In this document: one piece after another, positions 1 to 7,659 of the stretch
Position numbering within the stretch: position 1 is the stretch's first letter
How the letters are laid out: each line of letters starts with the position of its first letter
DNA from: Phreatobacter sp.
Lineage (GTDB): Bacteria; Pseudomonadota; Alphaproteobacteria; Rhizobiales; Phreatobacteraceae
Direction: 5' to 3'
NCBI RefSeq assembly: GCF_016793595.1
Contig: NZ_JAEULY010000004.1
Span: 868,001-932,000 of the forward strand
Length of the DNA stretch: 64,000 bases
The notes under the pieces: model-generated
The model's database searches: none
Told to the model about the DNA's origin: nothing
The model's input: the letters and a program-made list of their open reading frames with translations, nothing else
Position numbers and translations under genes: made by a program

Positions 1-175
1 TCGACGTGCCCTGCCCCGCCGGCATCAGCCCGGCAATGGCTTTCAACAGCGTGGTCTTGCCCGCGCCGTTGGCGCCGAGAATGGCGACGGTCTCGCCGGC
101 CGCGACCGAAAGCGCGACATCGTCCACCGCGCGGTGCGGGCCGTAGGAAACGGAGAGGCGGGCGACCTCAAGCAT
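1..175 (-). CDS. livF: Branched-chain amino-acid-type ABC transporter ATPase LivF (5' part only, runs off the window)
   Basis: Only the first 58 codons lie in the window; the gene continues past base 1. The translation begins MLEVARLSVSYGPHRAV and carries a Walker A motif, GANGAGKTT, as expected for the second cytoplasmic ATPase of a HAAT-family (Liv) importer. The ATG at 175-173 overlaps the last 8 bases of livG, so the two are translationally coupled. It is the seventh and last visible gene of the operon that starts at 6890. The substrate cannot be read from an ATPase; Liv-type systems take up amino acids, amides, urea or aromatic acids. Confidence 0.9.
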   Translation of the reverse strand, partial: MLEVARLSVSYGPHRAVDDVALSVAAGETVAILGANGAGKTTLLKAIAGLMPAGQGTS

Positions 176-896
176 CGTCGTCTCCGAGATAGGCCTTGAC
201 GACATCCGGGTCGGCCAGCGCCTCGGCCGGCGTCCCTTCCGCGATCTTGGTCCCGGCATTCATCACGATGCAACGGGTGCAGAGCGCGCGGATGGCGTCC
301 ATCACATGCTCGACCATGACGATGGTCAGCCCGTCGCGGGCCAGCGAGGCGATCAGCGCGATACCGTCCTTCAGTTCGGTCGGGTTGAGGCCGGCGAGCC
401 ACTCGTCCAGCAGCAGGAGCTGCGGATGCGCCGCCAGCGCCCGGGCCAGTTCCAGCCGCTTCTGGTCGATATAGGTGAGGCTCGCGGCGCGCTGGTCGGC
501 GCGCGCGGCCAGGCCCACGCGGGCGAGCAGCGGCAGCGCCCGCTCCTGCGCCTCCGACGGCGAGCAGGGCCGTGCCCCGAACATGGCGCCGATGGCGACG
601 TTCTCGGCCAGCGTCATGGTCGGCATGACGCGGACGAGCTGGAAGGTGCGGGCGATGCCGGCGCGGGCGATGCGATGCGCGCCGGTCCGCTCGATGCTCT
701 GACCGTCGAAGACGATGGCGCCGGAATCGGCGGAGAGGTTGCCGGTGATCAGGTTGAGCGCGGTGGTCTTGCCGGAGCCGTTCGGGCCGACGAGGCCGAC
801 CACCTCGCCGCGCGGGATGGAAGCGGTCAGACCCGAGACAGCCTTCAGGCCGCCGAAGCTCTTGGAGACGCCGTGGAGTTCGATGAGCGGCTGCAT
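168..896 (-). CDS. livG: Branched-chain amino-acid-type ABC transporter ATPase LivG
   Basis: This 242-residue ATPase of a Liv-type importer energises uptake together with LivF at the cytoplasmic face of LivH/LivM. Walker A is GPNGSGKT (about residues 37-44) and Walker B is LLLLDEWLAGLNPTE. The ABC signature is unusual: the expected LSYGQQRRLE reads LTYIDQKRLE, so the two glycine/glutamine positions are replaced, although the following RLELARAL is normal. It lies 4 bases after livM and overlaps livF by 8. Length is slightly below the usual 250-260 residues. The family call is secure; the transported compound is unknown. Confidence 0.93.
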   Translation of the reverse strand: MQPLIELHGVSKSFGGLKAVSGLTASIPRGEVVGLVGPNGSGKTTALNLITGNLSADSGAIVFDGQSIERTGAHRIARAGIARTFQLVRVMPTMTLAENVAIGAMFGARPCSPSEAQERALPLLARVGLAARADQRAASLTYIDQKRLELARALAAHPQLLLLDEWLAGLNPTELKDGIALIASLARDGLTIVMVEHVMDAIRALCTRCIVMNAGTKIAEGTPAEALADPDVVKAYLGDDDA

Positions 897-900
897 CGCC

Positions 901-1866
901 TCACTCCGCCGGATGCGGGCGGCGGCGAACCGCGCGCGCGAGCTTGTCGCGGCCCTGGTCGATCAGCCCGACCACGCCGTTCGGCACGAAATAGACGATC
1001 ACGAGGAAGGTCAGCCCCAGCAGGATCGAGAAGGAGTTGGGGAAGTTCGCCTGCAGGATCTCGAACAGGATGGCGAGCGGCACGACGCCGAGGATCGGCC
1101 CGTAGAGCCTGGCCGCGCCGCCGAGCAGCGCCATGATCAGCACCTGGAAGGAGATGATCGGATTGAAGGCGATGGACGGGTCGATATAGGTCCAGCGCGG
1201 CGCCATGATCGCGCCGACGACGGTCATGAAGGTCGCCGACACCACGAAGACCGCGACCTTGGAGATGGTGGTGTTGACGCCGGAATGGCGCGCCACTGTC
1301 TCGTCCTCGCCGATGGCCCGTAGCGCCCACCCCAGCCGCGAGCGCTGGATGGCGTAGCCGGCGAGCAGGACGAGGACGAGCAGGCCGAGCAGCATCCAGA
1401 AGATGCCCTGCTGGTTCACGTCGATGAAGACGAAACGGCCGACCGTGCCGCCGAACTTCGCCTCGGCCCAGGTGACGAGCTGGCGGACGAGTTCCGCGAG
1501 ACCGAACGTGAAGATGACGAAATAGACGCCGGAGAGCCTCAGCGTCGACAGGCCGACGACGGTCGCGACCACCGCGCCGATCAGCGCCGCCGCCGGATAG
1601 ACCAGCGGCAGCGGCAGCTTCTCGCCGAGGAAGGCCATGGTGTAGGCGCCAAGCCCGAAAAAGGCGGCGGTGGCCAGCGAAACATAATGCGTCGGCCCGG
1701 AGAACAGCGCCCAGGCCGTGGCCAGCACCGAGTACATCAGGATGTTGACGATGAGCGCCATCCAGTAGGAGCCGGCGACCGCCGGCAGCGGCGCGAGGAG
1801 CGCGGCTCCGGCGAGCACGACGAGCGGAAAGATCCAGTCCCTCGCGGTCCAGTTCCTGAGGATCAT
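901..1866 (-). CDS. livM: Liv-type ABC transporter permease LivM
   Basis: This 321-residue polytopic inner-membrane permease is one half of the channel of a Liv-type importer. It is hydrophobic from about residue 13 onwards with roughly eight to ten membrane segments. The family hallmark around residues 205-220, including RAIGEDETVARHSG, is the cytoplasmic coupling loop that contacts the ATPase. The start ATG overlaps the end of livH by 4 bases (ATGA type). The gene sits between livH and livG in the standard order livH-livM-livG-livF. Confidence 0.93.
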   Translation of the reverse strand: MILRNWTARDWIFPLVVLAGAALLAPLPAVAGSYWMALIVNILMYSVLATAWALFSGPTHYVSLATAAFFGLGAYTMAFLGEKLPLPLVYPAAALIGAVVATVVGLSTLRLSGVYFVIFTFGLAELVRQLVTWAEAKFGGTVGRFVFIDVNQQGIFWMLLGLLVLVLLAGYAIQRSRLGWALRAIGEDETVARHSGVNTTISKVAVFVVSATFMTVVGAIMAPRWTYIDPSIAFNPIISFQVLIMALLGGAARLYGPILGVVPLAILFEILQANFPNSFSILLGLTFLVIVYFVPNGVVGLIDQGRDKLARAVRRRPHPAE

Positions 1867-2738
1867 CTGGCGGCCTTTCCGAACAGGCCGGTGGGCTTGA
1901 CCAGCAGGATGGCGAGGAACAGGGCAAAATTGACGGCGAGCGTCAGGCCGCTGTCGAGGAAGGCGGCGGTGAGCGCCTCGGCAAGGCCGAGGATCAGGCC
2001 CGCGACCAGCGCGCCGAAAATATTGCCGACGCCGCCCATGATCACGACGATCAGCGCCTTCATGGTGAAGACCACGCCCATGGCGGCGTTGAAGGTCAGG
2101 AACATCGAGACCAGCACGCCGGAGCCGGCCACCAGCGCGCCGCCGAGCGCGAAGGCGAAGGCGGCGTAGGTGGTGGTGTCAATGCCGACCAGCGGCGCGG
2201 CGGCCGGGTTGACCGAGACGGCGCGGACCGCCGTGCCGATGCGCGTGCGCATCAGGAACAGCGTCAGTCCCAGCGCGATGGCGACCGCGATGCCGGCTGC
2301 GAGCAGGCGGTTCAGCGCCACGGTGGAGCCGATGATCTGAACGGGCACGGCGAGGTAGGAATAGGAGACGTAGGAGCCGCCGAAGACCACCAGCATGATG
2401 CCCTGCACGACGAACAGCAGGCCGAAGGTCGCGAGGATGGAATCGACCTCCAGCGCCCCCGGCGATTTCGCCCGGCGCACCAGCGGCGTCATCAACAGGC
2501 GGTAGATGCCCCAGTTGAGCGCGAAGGACAGCGGCATGGCGACGGCCAGCGCGAGGATCGGGCTGAGGCCGCTGGCCGAGAACAGGAGATAGGCGGCGAA
2601 GGAGCCGGCGATGGTGAACTCGCCGTAGGCAAGGTTCATGATCCGCGCGACGCCGTACTGGAGCGACAGCCCCATGGCGACCAGCGCGTAGATGCCTCCG
2701 AGGATCAGCCCCGACAGGATGACGTCGACGAGGAACAT
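1863..2738 (-). CDS. livH: Liv-type ABC transporter permease LivH
   Basis: This 291-residue polytopic permease is the partner of LivM. The opening, MFLVDVILSGLILGGIYALVA, followed by GLSLQYGVARIMNLAYGEF, is characteristic of LivH, as is the MGGVGNIFGALVAGLILG segment near the C-terminus. A GGAG lies about 10 bases before the ATG. A 10-bp GC-rich stem-loop lies 18 bases upstream of this start, between the receptor gene and livH (see 2757-2778), and could lower permease synthesis relative to the receptor. Confidence 0.93.
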   Translation of the reverse strand: MFLVDVILSGLILGGIYALVAMGLSLQYGVARIMNLAYGEFTIAGSFAAYLLFSASGLSPILALAVAMPLSFALNWGIYRLLMTPLVRRAKSPGALEVDSILATFGLLFVVQGIMLVVFGGSYVSYSYLAVPVQIIGSTVALNRLLAAGIAVAIALGLTLFLMRTRIGTAVRAVSVNPAAAPLVGIDTTTYAAFAFALGGALVAGSGVLVSMFLTFNAAMGVVFTMKALIVVIMGGVGNIFGALVAGLILGLAEALTAAFLDSGLTLAVNFALFLAILLVKPTGLFGKAAR

Positions 2739-2756
2739 TCAGACCGTCTCCGGGAA

Positions 2757-2778
2757 CCCGCCGCCCGTGGGCGGCGGG
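2757..2778 (-). other. Intercistronic stem-loop between receptor gene and livH
   Basis: The arms CCCGCCGCCC (2757-2766) and GGGCGGCGGG (2769-2778) are perfectly complementary, giving 10 paired bases with a 2-base apex, or 9 pairs with a 4-base loop. No T-run follows on the minus strand, so it is not a typical intrinsic terminator. Stem-loops at this position, just after an abundant binding-protein gene, usually stabilise upstream mRNA or attenuate the downstream permease genes. Confidence 0.55.
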
Positions 2779-2796
2779 CAGGTTTCACACATGGCG

Positions 2797-4014
2797 TCAG
2801 GCGGTCGGCCAGGCCGGCTTCGGGAAGACCGGGGCCTTGGTGCCGCCGACCTTGGTTGGGGCCAGCGCCACGAACTCGCCCTGCTGCCACTGGCCGACCC
2901 ACCACTGGTCGACACGCTGGTTCTTGTCGAACTTGATCGTGCCGAGGATCGTTTCGAACGAGTTCGCGCCGATGTCCCGGATGATCGCCGCCTTGTCGAG
3001 GCCGACACGTTCGATCGACTGGGAGAGCACTTCCAGCGTCGAATAGGTCGTGGTCGAGGCCCAGCGATCCGGCTCGCGGCCGACGATGCGGTTGTGGCGG
3101 GCGATGTAGTCGCGGATCTTCGGGTTGGTCACGTCGACGCCGCCGATGCCCATGACGCCCTCGGCATTGGCGCCGAAACGCTGCTTGTAGAGCGGGAAGG
3201 CCGTGCCGACGGCGGTGTAGAACACTTTCGGGTTGAGCCCGCCGATGCGCGCCTGCTCGGTCAGCGCCAGCGTGTCCGGCGGATAGGAGAAGGCGAGGAA
3301 CATGTCGGGCTTCAGGCGCACCGCCTCCGAGATGATCGGGGCGAGGTCCTGCGTGCCCGGCGGGTACTGCCGGTCCATGACCACCTGGAAGCCGGCCTTG
3401 GCGATGCCGGCCCGCGCGGCGCTGACGAGTTCGAGGCCGAACTGGTCCTGCACCGAGGCGAGCGCCACCGTGTTGCCGAGGCCCTTGTCCTTCAGCGTCG
3501 CCAGAAGGTCGGTCAGCGCCGTGATCGCGGTCGAGGGGCGGTCGAGGAACAGGAACATGTTGTTCCAGCGCGCGACCAGTTCCGGCTGCCGCTCGACGAA
3601 GAAGGTCGAGGCGAGATGCGGGAAGCCGCCACGGTTGAACGAGGGCGCGACCGCGAGGTTCATCGCCGTGCCCCAAGGCGGGAACAGCAGGTCCACCTTG
3701 TCCTGGTTGACCAGCCGCTCGATGTTGCGGACCGCCTCTTCCGACTGCGAGCGATCGTCATATTCGACGAACTCGACCATGCGGCGCTGGCCGCCGGGCA
3801 GCTTGAGGCCGCCGGCATCGTTGGTCTCCTTCAGCCAGAGCTGGTAGTTCGGCAGCGTGGTCACATTGGCGCCGCCGGCATTCGGCCCGGTCTTGGAGAT
3901 CGAGAAGCCGATCTTCACCGCGCCCGCCTGCGCGCGGACGTAGGGGGCGGCCAGCGTCGTCGCGGCGATGCCGCCGACCACGGCGCGGCGGCTGGGTGTC
4001 AGTCGTGTCGTCAT
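2797..4014 (-). CDS. Liv-type periplasmic amino-acid/amide-binding receptor
   Basis: This is a 405-residue periplasmic solute-binding protein (Peripla_BP_6 / type 1 fold) that delivers ligand to the LivHMGF importer encoded downstream. The leader, MTTRLTPSRRAVVGGIAATT, has a twin-arginine-like SRRAVVGG motif and an AQA cleavage site near residue 32. Mature features typical of the family include KIGFSISKTGPNAGG and the RSQSEEAVRNIERLVNQDKVD segment. The reading frame stays open further upstream, but the ATG at 4014 has AGGAGG 5 bases before it and begins the signal peptide, so it is chosen. Ligand unknown. Confidence 0.92.
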   Translation of the reverse strand: MTTRLTPSRRAVVGGIAATTLAAPYVRAQAGAVKIGFSISKTGPNAGGANVTTLPNYQLWLKETNDAGGLKLPGGQRRMVEFVEYDDRSQSEEAVRNIERLVNQDKVDLLFPPWGTAMNLAVAPSFNRGGFPHLASTFFVERQPELVARWNNMFLFLDRPSTAITALTDLLATLKDKGLGNTVALASVQDQFGLELVSAARAGIAKAGFQVVMDRQYPPGTQDLAPIISEAVRLKPDMFLAFSYPPDTLALTEQARIGGLNPKVFYTAVGTAFPLYKQRFGANAEGVMGIGGVDVTNPKIRDYIARHNRIVGREPDRWASTTTYSTLEVLSQSIERVGLDKAAIIRDIGANSFETILGTIKFDKNQRVDQWWVGQWQQGEFVALAPTKVGGTKAPVFPKPAWPTA

Positions 4015-4097
4015 GTCTGCCTCCTCAGGTCCCTCTGATTTCCCGTTATTCGCGGCTTCGGATGCTTCTGCGGCACCCGTCCCCTCGGCACGCGCTG

Positions 4098-5090
4098 CTA
4101 CTGGCTGATGCGGATATCGGCCGCCTTGATCACCGGTTCCCACAGGCGCAGTTCCGCCTGCATGGCGTCGGCCAGTTCCTGCGGGGTCGAGCCGACCGGA
4201 TTGGTGCCGATCTCGGCGAGGCGCGCGACCACGGCGGGGTCGTGCAGCGCCGCCTTCAGCCCGGCCGACAGGCGGTTGACGATCTCGGGCGGCGTCTTCG
4301 CCGCCGTGAAGAAGGCGAACCACGAGTTCATCTCGTAGCCGGGAACGATGGACGAGATGGTCGGCACGCCCGGCAGCGCCGGCAGCGGGTCCTTGGTCGA
4401 GACGCCGAGCGGGCGGATGGTGCCGCCACGGATCTGCGAGGCCGACACCGTCAGCGTGTCGAACATCACGTCGAGGCGGCCGCCGATCAGGTCGTTCATG
4501 GCCGGGCCCGCGCCGCGATAGGGCGCATGGACCATGTCGACCTTGGCGAGATATTTGAACAGTTCGCCGGCCATGTGGATCGACGACCCGATGCCGGCCG
4601 AGCCGAAGGTCAGCTTGCCGGGATTGGCTTTCGCACGCGCCAGCAGGTCGGCGGCCGATTTGTCGGGCGAGCCCACCGGCACGACCATGACGTTCGGCAC
4701 GGTGATGCCCATGCCGACCGGCGCGAGGTCCTTGTAGGTGTCGAGCGGCATGCGCGCATAGAGCAGGTGGTTCACCGCCACAGCGCTGGAGGTGATCAGC
4801 AGCGTATGGCCGTCGGGATCAGTGCGCGCGACCTCGGCGGAAGCGAGATTGCCGCCGGCCCCGCCGCGATTCTCGACGACGACGGCCTGCCCCCATTCCC
4901 TGGTCAGACGCTCGGTCAGGTGGCGCGTCACGATGTCGGCGGCCCCGCCCGGCGGAAACGCCACGACGATGCGGATATTGCGGTTTGGCCAGCTTTGCGC
5001 CCGCGCCAGCCCCGGGCTCGCCAGCAGCGCGGCGGCTCCCGCGGCTCCGGCCATCACGCGACGCCTGTCGAGGCGCTTTGTCTCGTCCAT
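4098..5090 (-). CDS. Bug/TctC-family tripartite tricarboxylate transporter receptor
   Basis: This 330-residue periplasmic solute receptor belongs to the Bug (TctC) family, which binds carboxylates such as citrate, aspartate or aromatic acids. A Tat-like leader with [16 protein letters not shown] ends near ARAQ at residue 32. The family signatures [19 protein letters not shown] and [10 protein letters not shown] are intact. No TctA or TctB membrane subunit is found nearby; instead the gene lies between a ThDP-dependent enzyme gene and a Liv ABC cassette. It may therefore be an orphan receptor or sense/scavenge the same substrate as the Liv system. Family certain, role inferred. Confidence 0.9.
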   Translation of the reverse strand: MDETKRLDRRRVMAGAAGAAALLASPGLARAQSWPNRNIRIVVAFPPGGAADIVTRHLTERLTREWGQAVVVENRGGAGGNLASAEVARTDPDGHTLLITSSAVAVNHLLYARMPLDTYKDLAPVGMGITVPNVMVVPVGSPDKSAADLLARAKANPGKLTFGSAGIGSSIHMAGELFKYLAKVDMVHAPYRGAGPAMNDLIGGRLDVMFDTLTVSASQIRGGTIRPLGVSTKDPLPALPGVPTISSIVPGYEMNSWFAFFTAAKTPPEIVNRLSAGLKAALHDPAVVARLAEIGTNPVGSTPQELADAMQAELRLWEPVIKAADIRISQ

Positions 5091-5165
5091 CGTTTCCTCC
5101 TCGTCTTTTCCGTCAGCGGTCGTTCGGTGCCGCCGATCGGGGGGATCATATCTTGCGCGCTGCGC

Positions 5166-6890
5166 CTATCCGTCCATCAAATGGGGCAGCCAGACGTCGA
5201 GAACAGCCGCCCGGCCCTCGATTTTCACCGCATGCATGGCGGCGGCGACGGCCTCCTCGACCTCGTCCGGATGCCTGACCTTGCGAGCATAGGCTCCGCC
5301 GGCGGCATGGGCGATTTCGGAATAATCGGGAGGCGGATCGAAGGCGACGCCGATATCGTCGGAGCGACTTGCATGGCCGGACGGGTGCACGGCCAGCGTC
5401 GAATAGCGGGGCGCGCGCCAGCCGCGATTGTTGAACACGACCTGCAGGAAGGGCGTGCGGTACTGTCGCGCCATCCAGTGGACCGTCGAAGGCTGCGAGA
5501 ACATGTAGGAGCCGTCGCCGGTCAGCGCGATGACGGTCTTGCCCGGTTCCGCGAGCTTGGCGCCGATGGCGGCCCCGCCGGTCCAGCCGAGATTGCCGCC
5601 GCCGGAATTCAGCATCTGCCCGGCGCGCGTCGGCGCGATGTGGTTGACCACCACGGGATAGTTGGTGATGCCCTCGTTGAGGACGATGGTGTCGGCATCG
5701 ACATGGGCGCGGACGCAGGCGGTGACATATTCGGCCGTCAGCACGTCACCCGTGGGCTTGCGCTCCGCCTCGGCCACGGCCTTCTTCCGCTCGGCATGGC
5801 GGGCGGCGAAATGGGCGCGGCGCTCCTCGATCCTCGCCTGATCCAGCGGCACGCGGTCGAGACCGGCATTGAGCTGGGCCAGCGCCGTCTCGGCATGGGC
5901 GCGGAACACGCGGCGCGCGGGGATCGACCAGAGCGGCATGTCCTGCTTCAGCGGATCGACATCGATATGCCAGATCTTCGCGCCGGCCTGCGGCTTCGAG
6001 ATCGAGGGTATCCACGGCACGTCGGAATCGATGACCACCACCACGTCGGCCTCGGCCAGACGCGGATTCTGGCGCGGCTCGTTCCACTGGCAGCCCTGAT
6101 ACATCGGGTCGTCGTGCGGCAGGTTCACCGCATTCGGCACGCTTTCCAGCACGCCGATGCCGAGCGGCCCGGCAAGGCGCTGCAACTCGGCGACCGCCCG
6201 CTTGTTGCGCCCGAGATAGGACGTGACGATCAGCGGGCGATGGGCGCCGGCAAGGTCGGTCAGCAGCGCGTGGACGGCTTCCGGCGGCAGGGCGGCCGGC
6301 GCGATCGGCGCCCAATCGGCCACGTCCTGCTCGACGCGCGGAACCTCCTCCTCCATGACCTCGCGCGCGCCCATCAGATAGACGGGCCCCTTGGGGTCGG
6401 AGTGAGCGAACTGCATGGCCCGCCAGGTCATCTGCTTGATGTTGCGGCCGGTGCGCAGCTCGGCGTCGTAGCGCATGTAGCCGCGCACGAGGCCGCGCTG
6501 GTCGTGGACATCCTGAATCCACTGGATGAACTCGTTGCGGCTGCCCTTCAGTTCCCCGAACTGCGTGTAGGGCGACGACCCCGCGAAGATCAGCACGGGC
6601 ACGCGGCCCTTCGAGACGTTGTGGACCGCGCCGGCCAGAGACTGCGTGCCGCATTCGACATGGACGACGACGGCCTGCGCGCGCCCCGTCACCTGCGCGT
6701 AGCCCTGCGCAGCGGTCAGCGCGACCATCTCGTTCGGGCAGGTGATGACCTTCGGCACCTTCCGGCCGGAGACCTTGGCCTCTGCCAGCGCCTCGACGAG
6801 GCCGGGATGATCGCTGCCGAAATTGGAAAACAGATACTCGACGCCGGAGGCGGTCAGGGCTTCGAGAAACGCGGTCGAGGCTGTGTACAT
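5166..6890 (-). CDS. Thiamine-diphosphate-dependent enzyme (acetolactate synthase / 2-keto-acid decarboxylase superfamily)
   Basis: This 574-residue enzyme has the three-domain POX/BFD layout. The N-terminal PYR domain carries the cofactor-activating glutamate (CPNEMVALTAAQGYA, Glu54); a central domain runs about 200-330; the C-terminal PP domain has the ThDP/Mg motif GDGS starting at residue 458 and ending in NN at 487-488. Members ligate or decarboxylate 2-keto acids. It differs from biosynthetic IlvB in context: it leads a transport operon rather than sitting with ilvN/ilvC, suggesting a catabolic decarboxylase or lyase for the imported compound. The ATG at 6890 lacks a clear Shine-Dalgarno. 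Exact reaction unknown. Confidence 0.85.
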   Translation of the reverse strand: MYTASTAFLEALTASGVEYLFSNFGSDHPGLVEALAEAKVSGRKVPKVITCPNEMVALTAAQGYAQVTGRAQAVVVHVECGTQSLAGAVHNVSKGRVPVLIFAGSSPYTQFGELKGSRNEFIQWIQDVHDQRGLVRGYMRYDAELRTGRNIKQMTWRAMQFAHSDPKGPVYLMGAREVMEEEVPRVEQDVADWAPIAPAALPPEAVHALLTDLAGAHRPLIVTSYLGRNKRAVAELQRLAGPLGIGVLESVPNAVNLPHDDPMYQGCQWNEPRQNPRLAEADVVVVIDSDVPWIPSISKPQAGAKIWHIDVDPLKQDMPLWSIPARRVFRAHAETALAQLNAGLDRVPLDQARIEERRAHFAARHAERKKAVAEAERKPTGDVLTAEYVTACVRAHVDADTIVLNEGITNYPVVVNHIAPTRAGQMLNSGGGNLGWTGGAAIGAKLAEPGKTVIALTGDGSYMFSQPSTVHWMARQYRTPFLQVVFNNRGWRAPRYSTLAVHPSGHASRSDDIGVAFDPPPDYSEIAHAAGGAYARKVRHPDEVEEAVAAAMHAVKIEGRAAVLDVWLPHLMDG

Positions 6891-6928
6891 GGAGACCGGG
6901 GGACGGCACCTGGGGAACTGCGCGGATA

Positions 6929-6958
6929 ATTAGTTGGATATCCAACTGTTCGAGTCAA
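6929..6958 (-). promoter_or_regulatory. Operon promoter with MarR-type operator between -35 and -10
   Basis: On the minus strand TTGACT (6958-6953) is a good -35 and ACTAAT (6934-6929) a fair -10, spaced 18 bases, about 40 bases before the ThDP-enzyme start. The perfect 16-bp palindrome AGTTGGATATCCAACT (6932-6947) fills the spacer and overlaps the -10. A dimeric MarR repressor, encoded divergently from 7029, is the obvious candidate to bind here; binding would block RNA polymerase on this promoter and probably also affect its own gene. Confidence 0.7.
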
Positions 6959-7028
6959 GACTAACTTGCGGGGCGCCGCCCCCCATGCGACATTCCGACC
7001 GATGCGGACCGATCAGGTCCAGGAGCCC

Positions 7029-7532
7029 ATGACCCATACGTCCTCACTTCCCGACCCCTCGACAGCCGCCGCCACCGAGGGACGCGAACGTTCGGAAGAG
7101 GCGGCGAGGCTCGGCCCGCTCAGCGATTTCATCGGTTTTCACCTGCGCATGGCGCAGGAAGCCTCGTTCCGCGCCTTCTCGCAGCGGGTCGGCGATCCCG
7201 GCCTGAAACCCCGGCGCTTCGCTGTCATGACGCTGATCGCGGAAAATCCGGGCCTGACCCAGACGGCGCTCGGCAAGGCCAGCGGCCGGGACAAGTCGAC
7301 CCTGACCTCGACGCTCGACGATCTCGTCAAGCGCGGCCTCGTGCTACGGGAGCGGGCGGTAAACGACCGGCGCAGCTACACGCTCCACCTCACGGAGAAA
7401 GGCAGCGTGCTGCAACGCAAGCTGATGAGCCGCGCGATCGAGCACGACCGCGAGCTCGACCGGATCGTCGGCCCGGACAAGAAGGCCGAACTCCTGATGC
7501 TGCTCCGGCGGATCATCACCGAACTCGGCTAG
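7029..7532 (+). CDS. MarR-family transcriptional regulator
   Basis: This 167-residue winged-helix regulator is transcribed away from the transport/ThDP operon. The DNA-recognition region reads GLTQTALGKASGRDKSTLTSTLDDLVKRG and is followed by the wing RERAVNDRRSYTLHLTEKG, both standard for MarR. The ATG at 7029 is chosen because AGGAG lies just before it; in-frame TTG 6966 and ATG 7002 would add 21 or 9 residues without a ribosome-binding site. MarR proteins commonly respond to aromatic or phenolic acids, which would suit the neighbouring uptake operon; that link is inference. Confidence 0.9.
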   Translation: MTHTSSLPDPSTAAATEGRERSEEAARLGPLSDFIGFHLRMAQEASFRAFSQRVGDPGLKPRRFAVMTLIAENPGLTQTALGKASGRDKSTLTSTLDDLVKRGLVLRERAVNDRRSYTLHLTEKGSVLQRKLMSRAIEHDRELDRIVGPDKKAELLMLLRRIITELG

Positions 7533-7659
7533 GAAACGGCCTGACCCGCGCCAATCCATATTGGCTTTGGCGGCCGGAAAGCTGTAGGAGGCGTGCTCCC
7601 ACGCATTCACAGCTCTTTGCCAGCCCCTTTGGCGCCGCCGTGCGAGCGCCCGTCAGGAT

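Noticed and set aside
3996..6929. Very long plus-strand open frame (977 codons) opposite the receptor and ThDP-enzyme genes
   Set aside because: It is antisense to three clearly real genes, composed mainly of Arg/Gly/His/Asp/Ala, with no motif; a GC-rich codon-position shadow.
7550..7565. GCCAAT/ATTGGC hairpin after marR
   Set aside because: A 6-bp stem with no clear U-run; too weak to call as terminator.
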